The position numbers were made by a program, and so were the translations under genes. A DNA stretch of 64,000 nt from the NCBI GenBank assembly GCA_032164245.1, contig JAVMKO010000003.1, forward strand, positions 11,728,651 to 11,792,650. The letters are read 5' to 3'. The notes beneath the pieces are model-generated. The model was given only the letters and a program-made list of their open reading frames with translations, had not been told where the DNA came from and did not search any database. How positions within the stretch are numbered: the stretch's first letter is position 1; each line of letters opens with the position of its first letter. The stretch comes from Sternotherus odoratus. Its lineage: Eukaryota; Chordata; Testudines; Kinosternidae. Positions 1 through 10,799 of this stretch are shown piece after piece.

Positions 1-200
1 TACTTTTTGATCTTTTTGATAAACTAAACAGATGGAGCTCCTTCAGTTTATCACTCGGAGGCACTGTTCCCACTCCTTGAATATTTTCTGTGGCTTCTCT
101 TTGCACTCTCTCCACCCTCCCTTTGATTCTGATCCCACTATAATCCACTGGACACAGTTTCACCTTACAGCACTATCACTGAAATCAGAATCTGGCCCAT
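1..200 (-). mobile_element. CR1-like LINE 3' UTR fragment, antisense
   Basis: The text resembles the antisense of the CR1 3' region found across sauropsids: a 'gagctccttcagttta' stretch, then 'gtggcttctctttgcac' leading into 'tctccaccctcc'. It is diverged and cut by the window edge. The right boundary, where an hAT derivative begins, is uncertain. Confidence 0.5.
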
Positions 201-204
201 AGAG

Positions 205-880
205 TGTTGAACCAGCCCAGACCCACCCCCTATCCAACCCCCACCTACTTCCCGCCCCCTGACTGCCCCCCTCAGAACACTCAACCCATCCAACCCCCCT
301 GTTCCTTGTCCCCTGACCACCCCCACCAGAAACCCCCCCCCACCCTAACTGTCCCCCAGGACTCCTACCCCTGCCCCCTGACTGCCCCAACCCCTATCCA
401 CAGCCCCGCTCCCTGACAGACCCCCAGGACTCCCTCGCATATCCAACCTCCCCTGTTCCCTGTCCCCTGACCACCCCCCAACCTCTGCCCGATCCAACCA
501 CCCCCTGCTCCCTGACTGCCCCCCAGGATTCACTGCTCCCCCGCTCCCTGACCCCTTACCATGCTGCTCAGAGCAGCGTGTCTGGCAGCCCCGCAGCCCA
601 CCGGAGCCAGACACACTGCCCTGCGGAGATTGCCGCCCTACCCCCTTACCATGCGGCTCAGAGTGGAAGCTCCGGTCCCACCAGAGCCAGCCATGCCACT
701 GCAGCACTGCCCGGCAGGAGCGGCGGGCCAGAGCGCTGCCCACACAGCGGCGGGACTCCAGGGGAGGAGGGAAGGCGGGGGACAGGTCGGGGGTAGCTTC
801 CCCAGCCGGGAGCTCAGGGACTGGACAGGATAGTCCCATGGGCCGGATGTGTCCCGTAGGCCGTAGTTTGCCCACCCCTG
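205..880 (-). mobile_element. Non-autonomous hAT element (Charlie-like), 5' boundary unclear
   Basis: The right end reads 'gtagtttgcccacccctg', the inverted form of the 'caggggtgggcaaactac' terminus that recurs in this window. Inside is a C-rich interior built from 'ccctgactgcccc' and 'tccctgtcccctgacc' phrases, then a GC-rich block at about 540-800. A matching left terminus is not visible, so the copy is probably truncated or its left end is decayed. Long open frames inside it on both strands are compositional and not genes. Confidence 0.6.
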
Positions 881-904
881 TGCTAATACACCTCAGTCTT
901 GACT

Positions 905-1010
905 TGAATGCTGTGTTTGTACAGCACCTAGCACAAGGGGGATCCTGATCCATGACTGAGGCTCCCAAGTTCCACTCTAATAATAAATAAATTAATAAAT
1001 TATAATAATA
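905..1010 (-). repeat. MIR/CORE-SINE-like copy, antisense
   Basis: 'tgtttgtacagcacctagcacaa' followed by 'gatcctgatccatgactgaggctcc' is the antisense of a phrase that also occurs at about 33425-33535 and 60765-60855. It ends in an A/T-rich 'aataataaataaa' tail typical of this SINE class. Confidence 0.5.
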
Positions 1011-1975
1011 GTGAACCACCTCTACAAGTCAGAAGGTAGTTCAGTCTCCATCTCCGTTCAGCCTTAGTTTCTCTGCTGAGACTGCAAAGGAGGAAGCCAT
1101 TTAGAGTCAACTGCAGCCATGGGTTTGATCTTGTTTGAGATGAATATCTGTCCACTGGACACTGGACTAAGACCAGCAAACTCATTTCATGTGGGTCACT
1201 GAATTGCTCTCCCGTGGTAACAGCTTTTAATCATTAATAAGCTGGGCCTAATTTGAACTGGCAAACTTAGCTGTGAAATGCTCAATTAGCTATTGTCAGT
1301 ACAATACCTTAGCCATCACTATTGATTTAAATGTTTAAAAAGCCTTTTATTTCTGGTTTATCTGCTAGGTCTTTTATTTCTGTATTTCATATTTGTTTTA
1401 CTCTCCCAAATGCAACCCTTCTGCCAGGCCAAGTTGACAGCAGTAATGGCCAGGTTCAGTACATAGGAGTTCCCTCTCAACAATACAATGCAAAACCAGT
1501 TCGAGCCCCCACCCAGTGACCTGGGAAAATTACACACACACGCTTGGGCACCTCAAAGAGACAATAAGAATCAAAATCCTTTGCTACACAAGTCATGTTA
1601 TCAATAAGCCCCGCACCACTCCGGGAAGCAGCCAGCACCAAAGTTTCTGTCCCTGGTCAGTGCAGCGCTAGAGTGGTTCTTGAGTCCATCAACCCAAAGT
1701 CACCCCTCCCACAGTTTCTGTCCTTGGTCAGTGCAGCCCGCCTCCATCCCCCCCACCCGCCGAGTTCAGAAGTTCATCTGCAGAGTTTACCTCCCAGCCT
1801 AGGCAGAAAGGGGGAGAAGGCATGAGGGCACCTTCTGTGCTCCGCTACTCGTGTCAGCAGCCGATTGTCATGCCACTCCTCTCCGCCAGCCATCCTGCTA
1901 GCCATCTTGCTAGCTGCTCACCACTCCCCTAGCCATCCTGCTAGCCGCTCCTCTCCGCTAGCCGTCCTGGTAGCC
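1011..1975. other. No gene recognised; short internal repeats
   Basis: No coding exon with supporting splice sites is visible. The stretch contains two copies of 'agtttctgtcc(c/t)tggtcagtgcag' near 1640 and 1710. Around 1860-1975 there is an imperfect tandem of 'ctagccatcctg' phrases. It may be an old LTR or another retroelement, but I cannot assign it. Confidence 0.4.
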
Positions 1976-2450
1976 CAAGGGTGAGCAAACTGTGGCCCAC
2001 AGGCTGTTTTTATCCAGCCCGTGCTCTGTGGCCGGTGGAACGGGGTCAGTGGCCCCGCTCTTCCGGGCCAGAGCTCCCGGCCAAGCACAGCATGCAGCCA
2101 GCCCCGCTTTCCTGGGCTGGAGCACCCAGCTGAGCGCAGCAAGTAAGGAGCGGGGGGACTTAGATAGGGGGTGAGGGGCCTCAAGAGGTGGCAGTCAAGA
2201 GACAAAGAGCAGGGGGACTTAGATGGGGTACTGGGGGGCGGCAGTTAGAGTGGGGGAGTCTCCAGAAGGGGTGATCAGAGGACATGGGGGGGTTGGATGG
2301 GTTGGGGGTTTAGAGGGGGGCAGTCAGGGGGTGGGGATCGGATAGGGGCGGAGCCAGGCTGTTTGGGGAGGCATAGCCTTCCCTACCCGGCCCTCCACAC
2401 AATTTTGAACCCCAGTGTGGCCCTCAGGCCAAAACATTTGCCCACCCCTG
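1976..2450 (+). mobile_element. Non-autonomous hAT element (Charlie-like)
   Basis: It starts 'caagggtgagcaaactgtggcc' and ends 'catttgcccacccctg', which are inverted terminal repeats of the family seen at 17565-18117. The flanks are 'tggtagcc' and 'ggctagcc', an imperfect (6/8) 8-bp target duplication as expected for hAT. The right half has the family phrase 'gaggcatagccttccctac'. It has no coding capacity. Confidence 0.72.
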
Positions 2451-2683
2451 GGCTAGCCGCTCACCAATATATATTCAACCTCCAACCCACTAAATTAACA
2501 CAGCTCTCAGTGATTTCATCTTTTAGTAACTTCAGCTCTTTAGTGATTTCAACTTGTAGTAGGGGAACCTCAGGGCTCGTGCACCACTAGCCCAAATAAG
2601 TCTAATGCTTAAACCTTGGTATCAGTGATTTCAGCTCTGCAGTGTGTAAAAAGACTCCTAATGGAATCAAAATTAGTTTTTAT

Positions 2684-2786
2684 AAAGAGTCGTGTGGCAC
2701 CTTAAAGACTAACTAAAGTATTGAAGCATAAGCTTCGTAACTTCTGCAATTCCAGACTAACATGGCTACCTCTCTGAAAATTTGTT
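2684..2786 (-). repeat. Turtle-type interspersed repeat ('gtggcaccttaaag' family)
   Basis: Contains 'aaagagtcgtgtggcaccttaaag', 'actaaagtattgaagcataagctt' and, inverted at the other end, 'cagactaacatggctacctctctg'. The same modules build the foldback element at 35802-36012. This copy is the shorter, single-pass form. Confidence 0.55.
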
Positions 2787-3349
2787 TTGTTACACAGTGG
2801 AAAGAGGAGACATCAAAGTGCTGTTTAGGACCCTCAGAAAGGGCCCATGCTACCCAATACAAATATCTGTCACCAGCCTCTCTCAATTCACTGGGTTTTA
2901 GAATCCATGTCCCTTGCCTAGCAAGTGCTACTTCGTCATAAAATGCCAAGTAGAGTTCTACTGTCCTTGATTCACATAACCAGGATAACACCACTTTATT
3001 TGTCCTGCCCCAGTAACAAAGAGACCAGGCATCGCACCGCAGCCAAAGTGACCATTTGGGTAAGCTGTCCCGTCATGCTAGGCAGGATGGGTGTGCCCAT
3101 GCAAATGAGATCAACCCCTGAAGTCCTTTTCCACAGCTCACCTCCAGATGTAAGGGTAGAGCCAGTTCTGACTCTGCTTACATAATCTATTGTTGAAAAT
3201 ACCATTGCAATATGCCTCAGTAATGTTGATTTTCTACTTCTCCCCAAGCAACTGCCTCAAGAAAAACATTCTTGTTTATCTCTGAAGTTATGGAGCATAG
3301 AAAATAGCTTCTGCAGATTGGGATCTCTAGTAACAAGATGAAATAGTGA
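2787..3349. other. Unassigned, no gene seen
   Basis: Open frames of about 80-90 codons occur on both strands, but none has recognisable protein content or matching splice signals. No repeat family was recognised. Confidence 0.35.
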
Positions 3350-3700
3350 GCACCCTGAACCCCTCCTTAACCTTAAAGCCCAGCTCCCTGCCCTGAGCCC
3401 CTGCTGCACCCAACCCCCTTCCCATAGCCTCCTGCTGCACCTTCCACCCCTCCTGCACCCCAACCTCCTCCCCATAGCCTCCTGCTGCACCTTGCACTCC
3501 TCCTACACCCCAACCCCCTCCCACACTCCACACCCCTCCCTGCACCACTGACCTGAGCCCCCTCCTGCACTGTGCACCCCATCCTGAGCCACCTCATACA
3601 ACCCACACCCCTCCTGTGCCCCAACCCCTTGCCCTAAGCCACTTCCTGCACATGGCATCCCCTCCCACAGCCCAACCCCCTGCTCCAGCTCTACATTAAC
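3350..3700. repeat. Degenerate C-rich tandem array
   Basis: Loosely repeating 'cctgctgcaccttccacccctcctgcaccccaacc' phrases with period near 55-60 bp. Overlapping glycine/arginine-rich open frames on the - strand are by-products of this composition. It may be the decayed interior of an hAT derivative. Confidence 0.5.
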
Positions 3701-5340
3701 AGTCCTGCAAGCAATTTCCCCACCCTAATTGTGAAATATAACAGGCAGCCATACACGTGACCTTGGGAGTATCATTTTATAGGGAGTGGGAGGATATGTG
3801 CAGGTAGAGTTCCTCTCCTTTTACATGTATTTCTTCAGATTAAAGGGACATTATCAACTTGAAAACTAATCAATTTCATAGAATTAAAAATAGTTGCAGG
3901 TCCTATACCTGTCACTTTATGGTTTTGTAAATCACATTTCCTAATACTTTTGTGTTTTCTGTCCCCTCAGCTGTGTGCAAAATCCACACAAACACCGGAG
4001 GAAACTGAGTGACTAATAGACTATTCAGGGAGAAAATATAGACCTCACTATACACAAAGCTCTGCCCAGTGCATAAAATAAACTGAAAAAATACAGAAAA
4101 AATATTTTTCCTCTAGAATTTCAGTTATAGCAATCTAATTATTACTGGTAACAGAATAGTAGTAAGGAAATGTGTGATTTAAGGAGATGGTATTTCCTGA
4201 AATTTAAAAACAAGTTTAATGCAATTGTCTGAGCTATTAATAGGTCACATCTTGTTTTTATTTGAACCAAAACCACAATTAATTAGGAATTGTTTTTCAT
4301 GAATGGAGTGTGGTTCCCAGCCTGCAGTCCTTCCTATTTTGTCATTTTGTAACCAAAATCTTTTGCAAATGGATGAAATAAAACACCTGTAACACCAGTA
4401 CCCTTATACGGAGTTTTTTGAGACAAAGTATTATTATTTTTATTGCAGTGGCACTAAGATAGGTATTAGGTGCTCTATAGATTTAGAAAAAGATAGCCCC
4501 CTCTTGAAAGCCCTTGCAATTTAAACAGGTGAAAAGTTGGAGATTGGAACACAGCATACAATCAAAGTGATCTCCATAACAAAAGGGAAATGGCTTGTTA
4601 GTTCCTATTTTTGACTTTGTATTTATATATAAAAAATAAAATAAATATTATTTTTAACTCATTTTTGAAGGCATTGTGGTATAAATGGTCTTAAAGGTCT
4701 TGCCTAGACCAGGATTTAAGGTTTGATGTTCCAGGGCATTTTGAAAGTATATATAGTTAAGGCACGCTGCCTTTCACCTGGGTTAAACTGGGCAAGTAAA
4801 GTAGACTTAATTTCCAATAACTTCAGTAGGATTTAAGCACATGCTTAAATGTTGTGGCGAACAGGGATGTGATTATTCACATTTTTAAGATTAAACTCAT
4901 GAATAAGTGCTTTGCAGAATTAAAGACAACAGGAATATCCTTTTAACTCTGAAAATCTATCTGGATCATTGTAGAAATAGAATGCTTCTACTTTATGGAG
5001 TATGTTAGAGGCAGGTAAAATGCCTGGTTGGTATGAAAAATAGGAAAATGTATACAAAGATTAAATAGGCTAAAGGGCTCCTCTTGTTTCTGCACACTCT
5101 CCTGCTCCCTTAAACTTCCTATGCTATAAAATGGCAAATATCTTTTTACAAAAATACAGTAAAGTCACTTATAAGGGACAATCCTTTTTCTACTGAAAAA
5201 TGGGCATGCAGTAATTCATGTACATAAATACTTATCACTGTGAGATTCAAATGAAGGTTTTTGTGTGTGTGTTTTTAAAGTCTGAACAGCTGCCAATGTT
5301 CAACCTATTTATCATTTTTATCTGAATTCACCTGGATGAT
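3701..5340. other. AT-rich intergenic DNA, no gene seen
   Basis: No open frame of coding quality. A diverged copy of the MIR/CORE-like SINE is possible at about 4430-4530 ('attattatttttattgcagtggcac'). The rest is unassigned. Confidence 0.4.
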
Positions 5341-5595
5341 TTATACACTTCTGTGTTTACCACACCTTGAATACTGCATGCTGTGCTGGTCGCTCCATCT
5401 CAGAAAGATATACTAGAATTGGAAAAGATACAGAGAAGAGCAACGAAAATGATTAGGGGTATGGAGCAGTTTCCATATGAGGCGGGATTACAAAGACTAG
5501 GACTATTTATTTTAGAAAAGAGATGACTAAGGGGAGATATGGTGCAGATTACTAAAATCATTAATGGTTTGGAGAAGATGAATAAGAAAGTGTTA

Positions 5596-6070
5596 CAGTA
5601 AACCCTCGATTTAACGGACCTCGATTTAACGGACTTCGGATGCAACGGACAAAATTTCTGAGCAAGTCTGATGCATTCCTGATCCATTTCTGGCGGGCTG
5701 GCTGCCAGCTCCCGGCTGCCGCCCGGGTCCAGGCAGCGGGCGGGCTGGCTGCCGGCTCCCGGCTGCCGCCCGGGTCCAGGCAGCGGGCGGGCTGGCTGCC
5801 GGCTCCTGGCTGCCGCCCGGGTCCAGGCAGTGGGCGGGCTGGCTCCCGGCTGCCACCCGGGTCCCACCAGCTGGGATCCGGGCGGGCTGGCTGACGGTTC
5901 CCAGCTGCCGCCCGGGTCCCGGCAACGGGCGGGCTGCGGAGCTGTCGCCCCGACCCTGTGGTGGGCGGGCTGCTGCTCCGACAGCTCTTTTTTTATTATT
6001 TAATAACGGACTTTTTGATTTAACGGACACCCCCTCGCCCGAATAAGTCCGTTAAATGGAGGTTTTACTG
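5596..6070. mobile_element. Tigger-like (Tc1/mariner) non-autonomous transposon
   Basis: Terminal inverted repeats read 'cagtaaaccctcgatttaac' on the left and 'gttaaatggaggttttactg' on the right. TA dinucleotides sit immediately outside both ends (5594-5595 and 6071-6072), the target duplication expected of this superfamily. 'taacggac' recurs inside both ends. The interior carries no transposase and is dominated by a GC-rich tandem array. Confidence 0.78.
5690..5945. repeat. GC-rich ~50-bp tandem repeat inside the Tigger-like element
   Basis: About four to five units containing 'gggcgggctggctgccggctc' and 'ctgccgcccgggtccaggcag', the first copies nearly identical and later ones more diverged. 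It generates proline/arginine-rich open frames on both strands that are not genes. Confidence 0.75.
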
Positions 6071-6300
6071 TATTTACCCCTTCACATAACACAAGAACTA
6101 GGGGTCACCCAATGAAATTAATAGGCAGCACGTTTACAATAAACAGAAGGAAGTACCCCATATAACAAATATCAACCTGTGGTACTCGTTGCCAGGAGAT
6201 ATGAAGGCCAAAAGTAACCAAAGGGTTAAAAAAAAGAATTAGGTATGTTCAGGGAGGATTAGCAATTAGCCAAGATGATCAGGGATGCAACTCTATGCTC

Positions 6301-6751
6301 CAGGTATTCCTCAGAGCGGTGCTACATCATTTACAGATTTTCTCAGAGCTTTCCTTTATAGGAGCAGTATAGCAGGTCTACATCTCAAAGTAACTTGACA
6401 GAGAGGCAGGTCAACATAACCCGCCAGCCCCAGTCTATGCATAAAGCTCATCAAGAAAAAGCAAACAAGTTTGAATTCACACAATTCATTGTGAATTTAC
6501 CAGAGGTATGTATAATCTCAAGCTAAATCTAACTGTTTACTTCTGCTGACAACAGTTGTTAGGCCAAAGATAAATGTGGCTGTTTCTCTATTTTCATGAT
6601 TAAATATCACATTAAAATAAGACTATTCAAGCTTCAATAAATTGGAAGTTTATTCCTGCAATAAACTGCTAAAGGTGCATTTCAATTTTCACTCTTTGCA
6701 ACAGCAACAAATCAGGTATATTGTGTCTCATATAACAGCAGACAAGTGAGG

Positions 6752-6753
<2 letters not shown>
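6301..6753. other. Unassigned, no gene seen
   Basis: AT-rich sequence between the CR1 fragment and the CA repeat. No coding frame or recognised repeat. Confidence 0.35.

Positions 6754-6841
<88 letters not shown>
6754..6841. repeat. (CA)n dinucleotide microsatellite
   Basis: An almost uninterrupted run of about 43 AC units abutting the start of the large minisatellite. It is likely length-polymorphic. Confidence 0.97.
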
Positions 6842-6844
<3 letters not shown>

Positions 6845-6850
6845 AAATCC

Positions 6851-9757
6851 TGGCACCACAACTTTCACTTATACTCTGCCATAGCTTCCGATTGAACCCC
6901 CCTGGGACCACAGCCCTCACCTGTATCCCACCATAGCTTCCCATTGAACACCCCTGGCACCACAAACCTCACCTGTATCCCGCCATAGCTTCCCATTGAA
7001 CCCCCCCGACACCGCAACCCTCACCTGTATCCCGCCATAGCATCCCATTGAACCCCCCTGACACCACAACCATCACCTGTATCCCGCCATAGCATCCCAT
7101 TGAACACCCCTGACACCACAACCCTCACCTGTATCCCACCATAGCATCCCATTAAACCCCCCTGACACCACAACCCTCACCTGTATCCCACCATAGCTTC
7201 CCATTGAATCCCCCCGACACCACAACCCTCACCTGTATCCCGCCATAGCTTCCCATTGAACCCCCCTGACACTGCAACCCTCACCTGTATCCCACAATAG
7301 CATCCCACTGAACCCCCCCGACACTGCAACCCTCACCTGTATCCCGCCATAGCATCCCATTGAATCCCCCCGACGCTGCAACCCTCACCTGTATCCCACC
7401 ATAGCATCCCATTGAACCCCCCTGACACCACAAACCTCACCTGTATCCCGCCATAGCTTCCCATTGAACCCCCCTGACACCACAATCCTCACCTGTATCC
7501 CACCATAGCATCCCATTAAACCCCCCTGACACTACAACCCTCACCTGTATCCCACCATAGCTTCCCATTGAATCCCCACGACACCACAACCCTCACCTGT
7601 ATCCCACCATAGCTTCCCATTGAATCCCCACGACACCACAACCCTCACCTGTATCCCACCATAGCTTCCCATTGAATCCCCCCGACACCACAACCATCAC
7701 CTGTATCCCACCATAGCATCCCATTGAACCCCCCTGACACCACAACCCTCACCTGTATCCCGCCATAGCTTCCCATTGAACCCCTGACACCACAACCCTC
7801 ACCTGTATCCCACCATAGCATCCCATTGAACCCCCCTGACACCACAACCCTCACCTGTATCCCACCATAGCTTCCCATTGAACCCCCCTGACACCACAAC
7901 CCTCACCTGTATCCCGCCATAGCTTCCCATTAAATCCTCCTCGTACCACAACCATCACCTGTATCCCACCATAGCTTCCCATTGAACCCCCCTGACACCA
8001 CAACCCTCACCTGTATCCCACCATAGCATCCCATTGAATCCCCCCGACACCACAACCATCACCTGTATCCCACTATAGCTTCCCATTGAGCCCCCCTGAC
8101 ACCACAACCATCACCTGTATCCCACCATAGCTTCCCATTGAACCCCCCTGACACCAGAACCCTCACCTGTATCCCACCATAGCTTCCCATTGAACCCCCC
8201 GACACCACAACCATCACCTGTATCCCGCCATAGCATCCCATTGAATCCCCCCGACACCACAACCCTCACCTGTATCCCGCCATAGCTTCCCATTGAACCC
8301 CCCTGACACCACAACCCTCACCTGTATCCCACCATAGCTTCCCATTGAACCCCCCCGACATCACAACCCTCACCTGTATCCCGCCATAGCTTCCCATTGA
8401 ACCCCCCTGACACCACAACCCTCACCTGTATCCCACCATAGCATCCCATTGAATCCCCCCGACACCACAATCCTCACCTGTATCCCGCCATAGCTTCCCA
8501 TTGAACCCCCCTGACACCACAACCCTCACCTGTATCCCGCCATAGCTTCCCATTGAACCCCCCTGGCACCACAACCCTCACCTGTATCCCACCATAGCTT
8601 CCCATTGAACCCCCCTGACACCACAACCCTCACCTGTATCCCACCATAGCTTCCCATTGAATCCCCCTGACACCGCAACCCTCACCTGTATCCCACCATA
8701 GCTTCCCATTGAACCCCCCTGACACCGCAACCCTCAGCTGTATCCCGCCATAGCATCCCATTGAACCCCCGACACCACAACCCTCACCTGTATCCCACCA
8801 TAGCATCCCATTGAACCCCCCTGACACCACAACCCTCACCTGTATCCCACCATAGCATCCCATTGAACCCCCTGGCACCACAATCCTCACCTGTATCCCG
8901 CCATAGCATCCCATTGAACCCCCCTGACACCACAACCCTCACCTGTATCCCACCATAGCTTCCCATTGAACCCCCGACACCACAATCCTCACCTGTATCC
9001 CGCCATAGCTTCCCATTGAACCCCCCTGACACCACAATCCTCACCTGTATCCCACCATAGCATCCCATTGAACCCCCCTGACACCACAGCCCTCACCTGT
9101 ATCCCACCATAGCTTCCCATTGAATCCCCCTGGCACCGCAACCCTCACCTGTATCCCACCATAGCATCCCATTGAACCCCCCTGACACCACAACCCTCAC
9201 CTGTATCCCACCATAGCTTCCCATTGAACCCCTCTGGCACCACAACCCTCACCTGTATCCCACCATAGCTTCCCATTGAACCCCCCCGACACTGCAACCC
9301 TCACCTGTATCCCACCATAGCTTCCCATTGAACCCCCCCGACACTGCAACCCTCACCTGTATCCCACCATAGCTTCCCATTGAACCCCCCTGACACCACA
9401 ACCCTCACCTGTATCCCACCATAGCTTCCCATTGAACCCCCCCGACACTGCAACCCTCACCTGTATCCCGCTATAGCTTCCCATTGAACCCCCCCGACAC
9501 CACAACCCTCACCTGTATCCCACCGTAGCTTCCCATTGAACCCCCCTGACACCACAACCCTCACCTGTATCCCACCATAGCTTCCCATTGAACCCCCCTG
9601 ACACCACAACCCTCACCTGTATCCCACCGTAGCTTCCCATTGAACCCCCCTGACACCACAACCCTCACCTGTATCCCACCATAGCTTCCCATTGAACCCC
9701 CCTGACACCACAACCCTCACCTGTATCCCACCGTAGCTTCCCATTGAACCCCTCTGC
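6851..9757. repeat. 2.9-kb minisatellite, ~52-bp unit, ~56 copies
   Basis: The unit runs 'gacaccacaaccctcacctg' then 'tatcccaccatagcttccca' then 'ttgaacccccct'. Copies differ at a few recurrent positions: cac/cgc in 'cccaccat', 'gcttcc/gcatcc', 'gaaccc/gaatcc', and the C-run length. The array is strongly C-rich on + and G-rich on -. Because 52 is not a multiple of 3, the - strand stays open in rotating frames and yields glycine/valine-rich frames of 67-110 codons. No real gene is implied. It ends about 20-30 bp before the ENPP4 CpG island. Confidence 0.97.
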
Positions 9758-9779
9758 CATCACTTGTCCTCCTCTAGTT

Positions 9780-10420
9780 TCCTCTTGGAACCTCGCGCAC
9801 CTGCTCCACAGCAGCTCGCTGCATCCCCCCCTCCGGGCGCACGCGGCTTGTCCTTCTTCCCACAGCCCGTCCCACGCCTCCGGGATCCTGCTGCCCTGCC
9901 CTGCCCTGCCCTGCCCTGCTTTGATATCTGCACGCGCGCGCGAGCGCCCGCCCCGAGCACAGCACAGCTCCGCGCCCTCTCGCTCCCCTCGCACCTGCAC
10001 CCTCTAGGCACCATACAGCTCATTACATTGCCGTTCCGCTCCAGAACTCAGCGAGCCAATCAGATCACAGGCCGAGGGCGCTCTGACCAACCAGAGAGCC
10101 GCCGGCTCTCAATAGCCCCCCTTCCCCTCTTTCCCCCCCCCCGCTTCCCCTGCCTTTAGCCTGCGGTGTCGCGGTTGAGGTTTGGCAGTTGGGCTGCCGT
10201 TGAGAGAAGAGAGGGGGTCCGAGCGCGCAGGCGCGAGTGAGTCGTTCGTTTCTCGCCCTGTGAGGAAGCCGCGCAGCAGCGAGCGAGTGACCTTCGGGCG
10301 CTGCCTGGGGACGCGGCGGGGTAAGTTGGGGCTTCCGGCTGCGGGTGGGGGCGAGTTGGTGGAGGCTGCCCCCCCCCCATCACACCGGGGAGGTGTGTGC
10401 CAAGGGGTCCCCCCCCCATC
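9780..10420 (+). promoter_or_regulatory. ENPP4: CpG-island promoter of ENPP4
   Basis: CpG-dense sequence ('gcgcgcgcgagcgcccg' near 9930, 'gagcgcgcaggcgcgag' near 10220) surrounded by AT-rich DNA. A CCAAT box is at 10056-10060 ('gagccaatcag') and there are several GC-rich stretches. A short 'ccctg' tandem lies near 9890-9920. It ends with a consensus splice donor at 10321, placing the transcription start somewhere around 10100-10200. The exact start cannot be read from sequence. Confidence 0.82.
10155..10320 (+). other. ENPP4: ENPP4 exon 1 (5' UTR), approximate start
   Basis: The exon end is supported by the consensus donor 'gcggcggg|gtaagt' at 10320/10321. No initiating codon belonging to the ENPP4 frame is present, and the coding start lies in the next exon 4.4 kb downstream. 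This is the usual ENPP4 arrangement with a non-coding first exon. The 5' boundary is a guess from the CpG island. Confidence 0.6.
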
Positions 10421-10710
10421 TCTTGAGAGTTGTGTTGGATCCCCCTCAATCCCATGGACTGCATCCGCCCCCGACTGCCTGGCAAGGCCCCACCCCATGG
10501 ATACCTACCTGGGGGCGGGAGAGTGTCCCTTGTATGCCCTTATCCAGTAACCCCGCCTCCCGTCCCAAGTACCTGACGAGTGCACGTGCCTTGTTTCACC
10601 CCCCCCCCCCCCGTGGTTCAAGGTGCCCTCCCTTCCTTGCCTGCGGTGCCAGCTGCATGCAACGTCCTTCCCTGCGTCCCCGAGTGTCGCTGGGCTGGGC
10701 ACAGGTGACA

Positions 10711-10776
10711 GTCAGTTCGGTTTCAACCCGGAGTCAGTTCGGTTTCAACCCGGAGTCAGTTCGGTTTCAACCCCCT
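10711..10776 (+). repeat. Three tandem copies of a 22-bp unit
   Basis: 'gtcagttcggtttcaacccg' plus 'ga' is repeated at 10711, 10733 and 10755; the last copy is altered at its end. It lies in ENPP4 intron 1 about 390 bp after exon 1. Confidence 0.9.
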
Positions 10777-10799
10777 GCTTTTCGGTGGCAGATCAAATG

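Larger units (their letters stand above)
5345..6300 (+). mobile_element. CR1 LINE fragment (sense), split by a Tigger-like insertion
   Basis: The left part carries 'tactgcatgctgtgctggtcgc' and 'aaaagatacagagaagagcaacgaaaatgatt'; the right part resumes with 'acacaagaactaggggtcaccc' and 'ggtactcgttgccaggagat'. These are the end of CR1 ORF2 and the adjoining 3' region. The two halves are colinear across the insertion at 5596-6070, so the CR1 copy is older than the insert. Coding capacity is lost. Confidence 0.7.

Noticed and set aside
5400..6030. Pro/Arg-rich frames of 84-155 codons on both strands
   Set aside because: Generated by the GC-rich tandem array inside the Tigger-like element and adjoining CR1.
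1..9700. CLIC5 exons, expected to the left of ENPP4 by human synteny
   Set aside because: No sequence resembling CLIC5 coding exons was seen; the gene may lie further left.
6851..9757. Several - strand open frames of 67-111 codons rich in Gly/Val/Ser
   Set aside because: They follow the 52-bp repeat with rotating frames. There are no splice or start contexts and no domain.
6851..9757. CRISPR-like array
   Set aside because: Units are contiguous with no unique spacers, and this is a vertebrate genome; it is a minisatellite.
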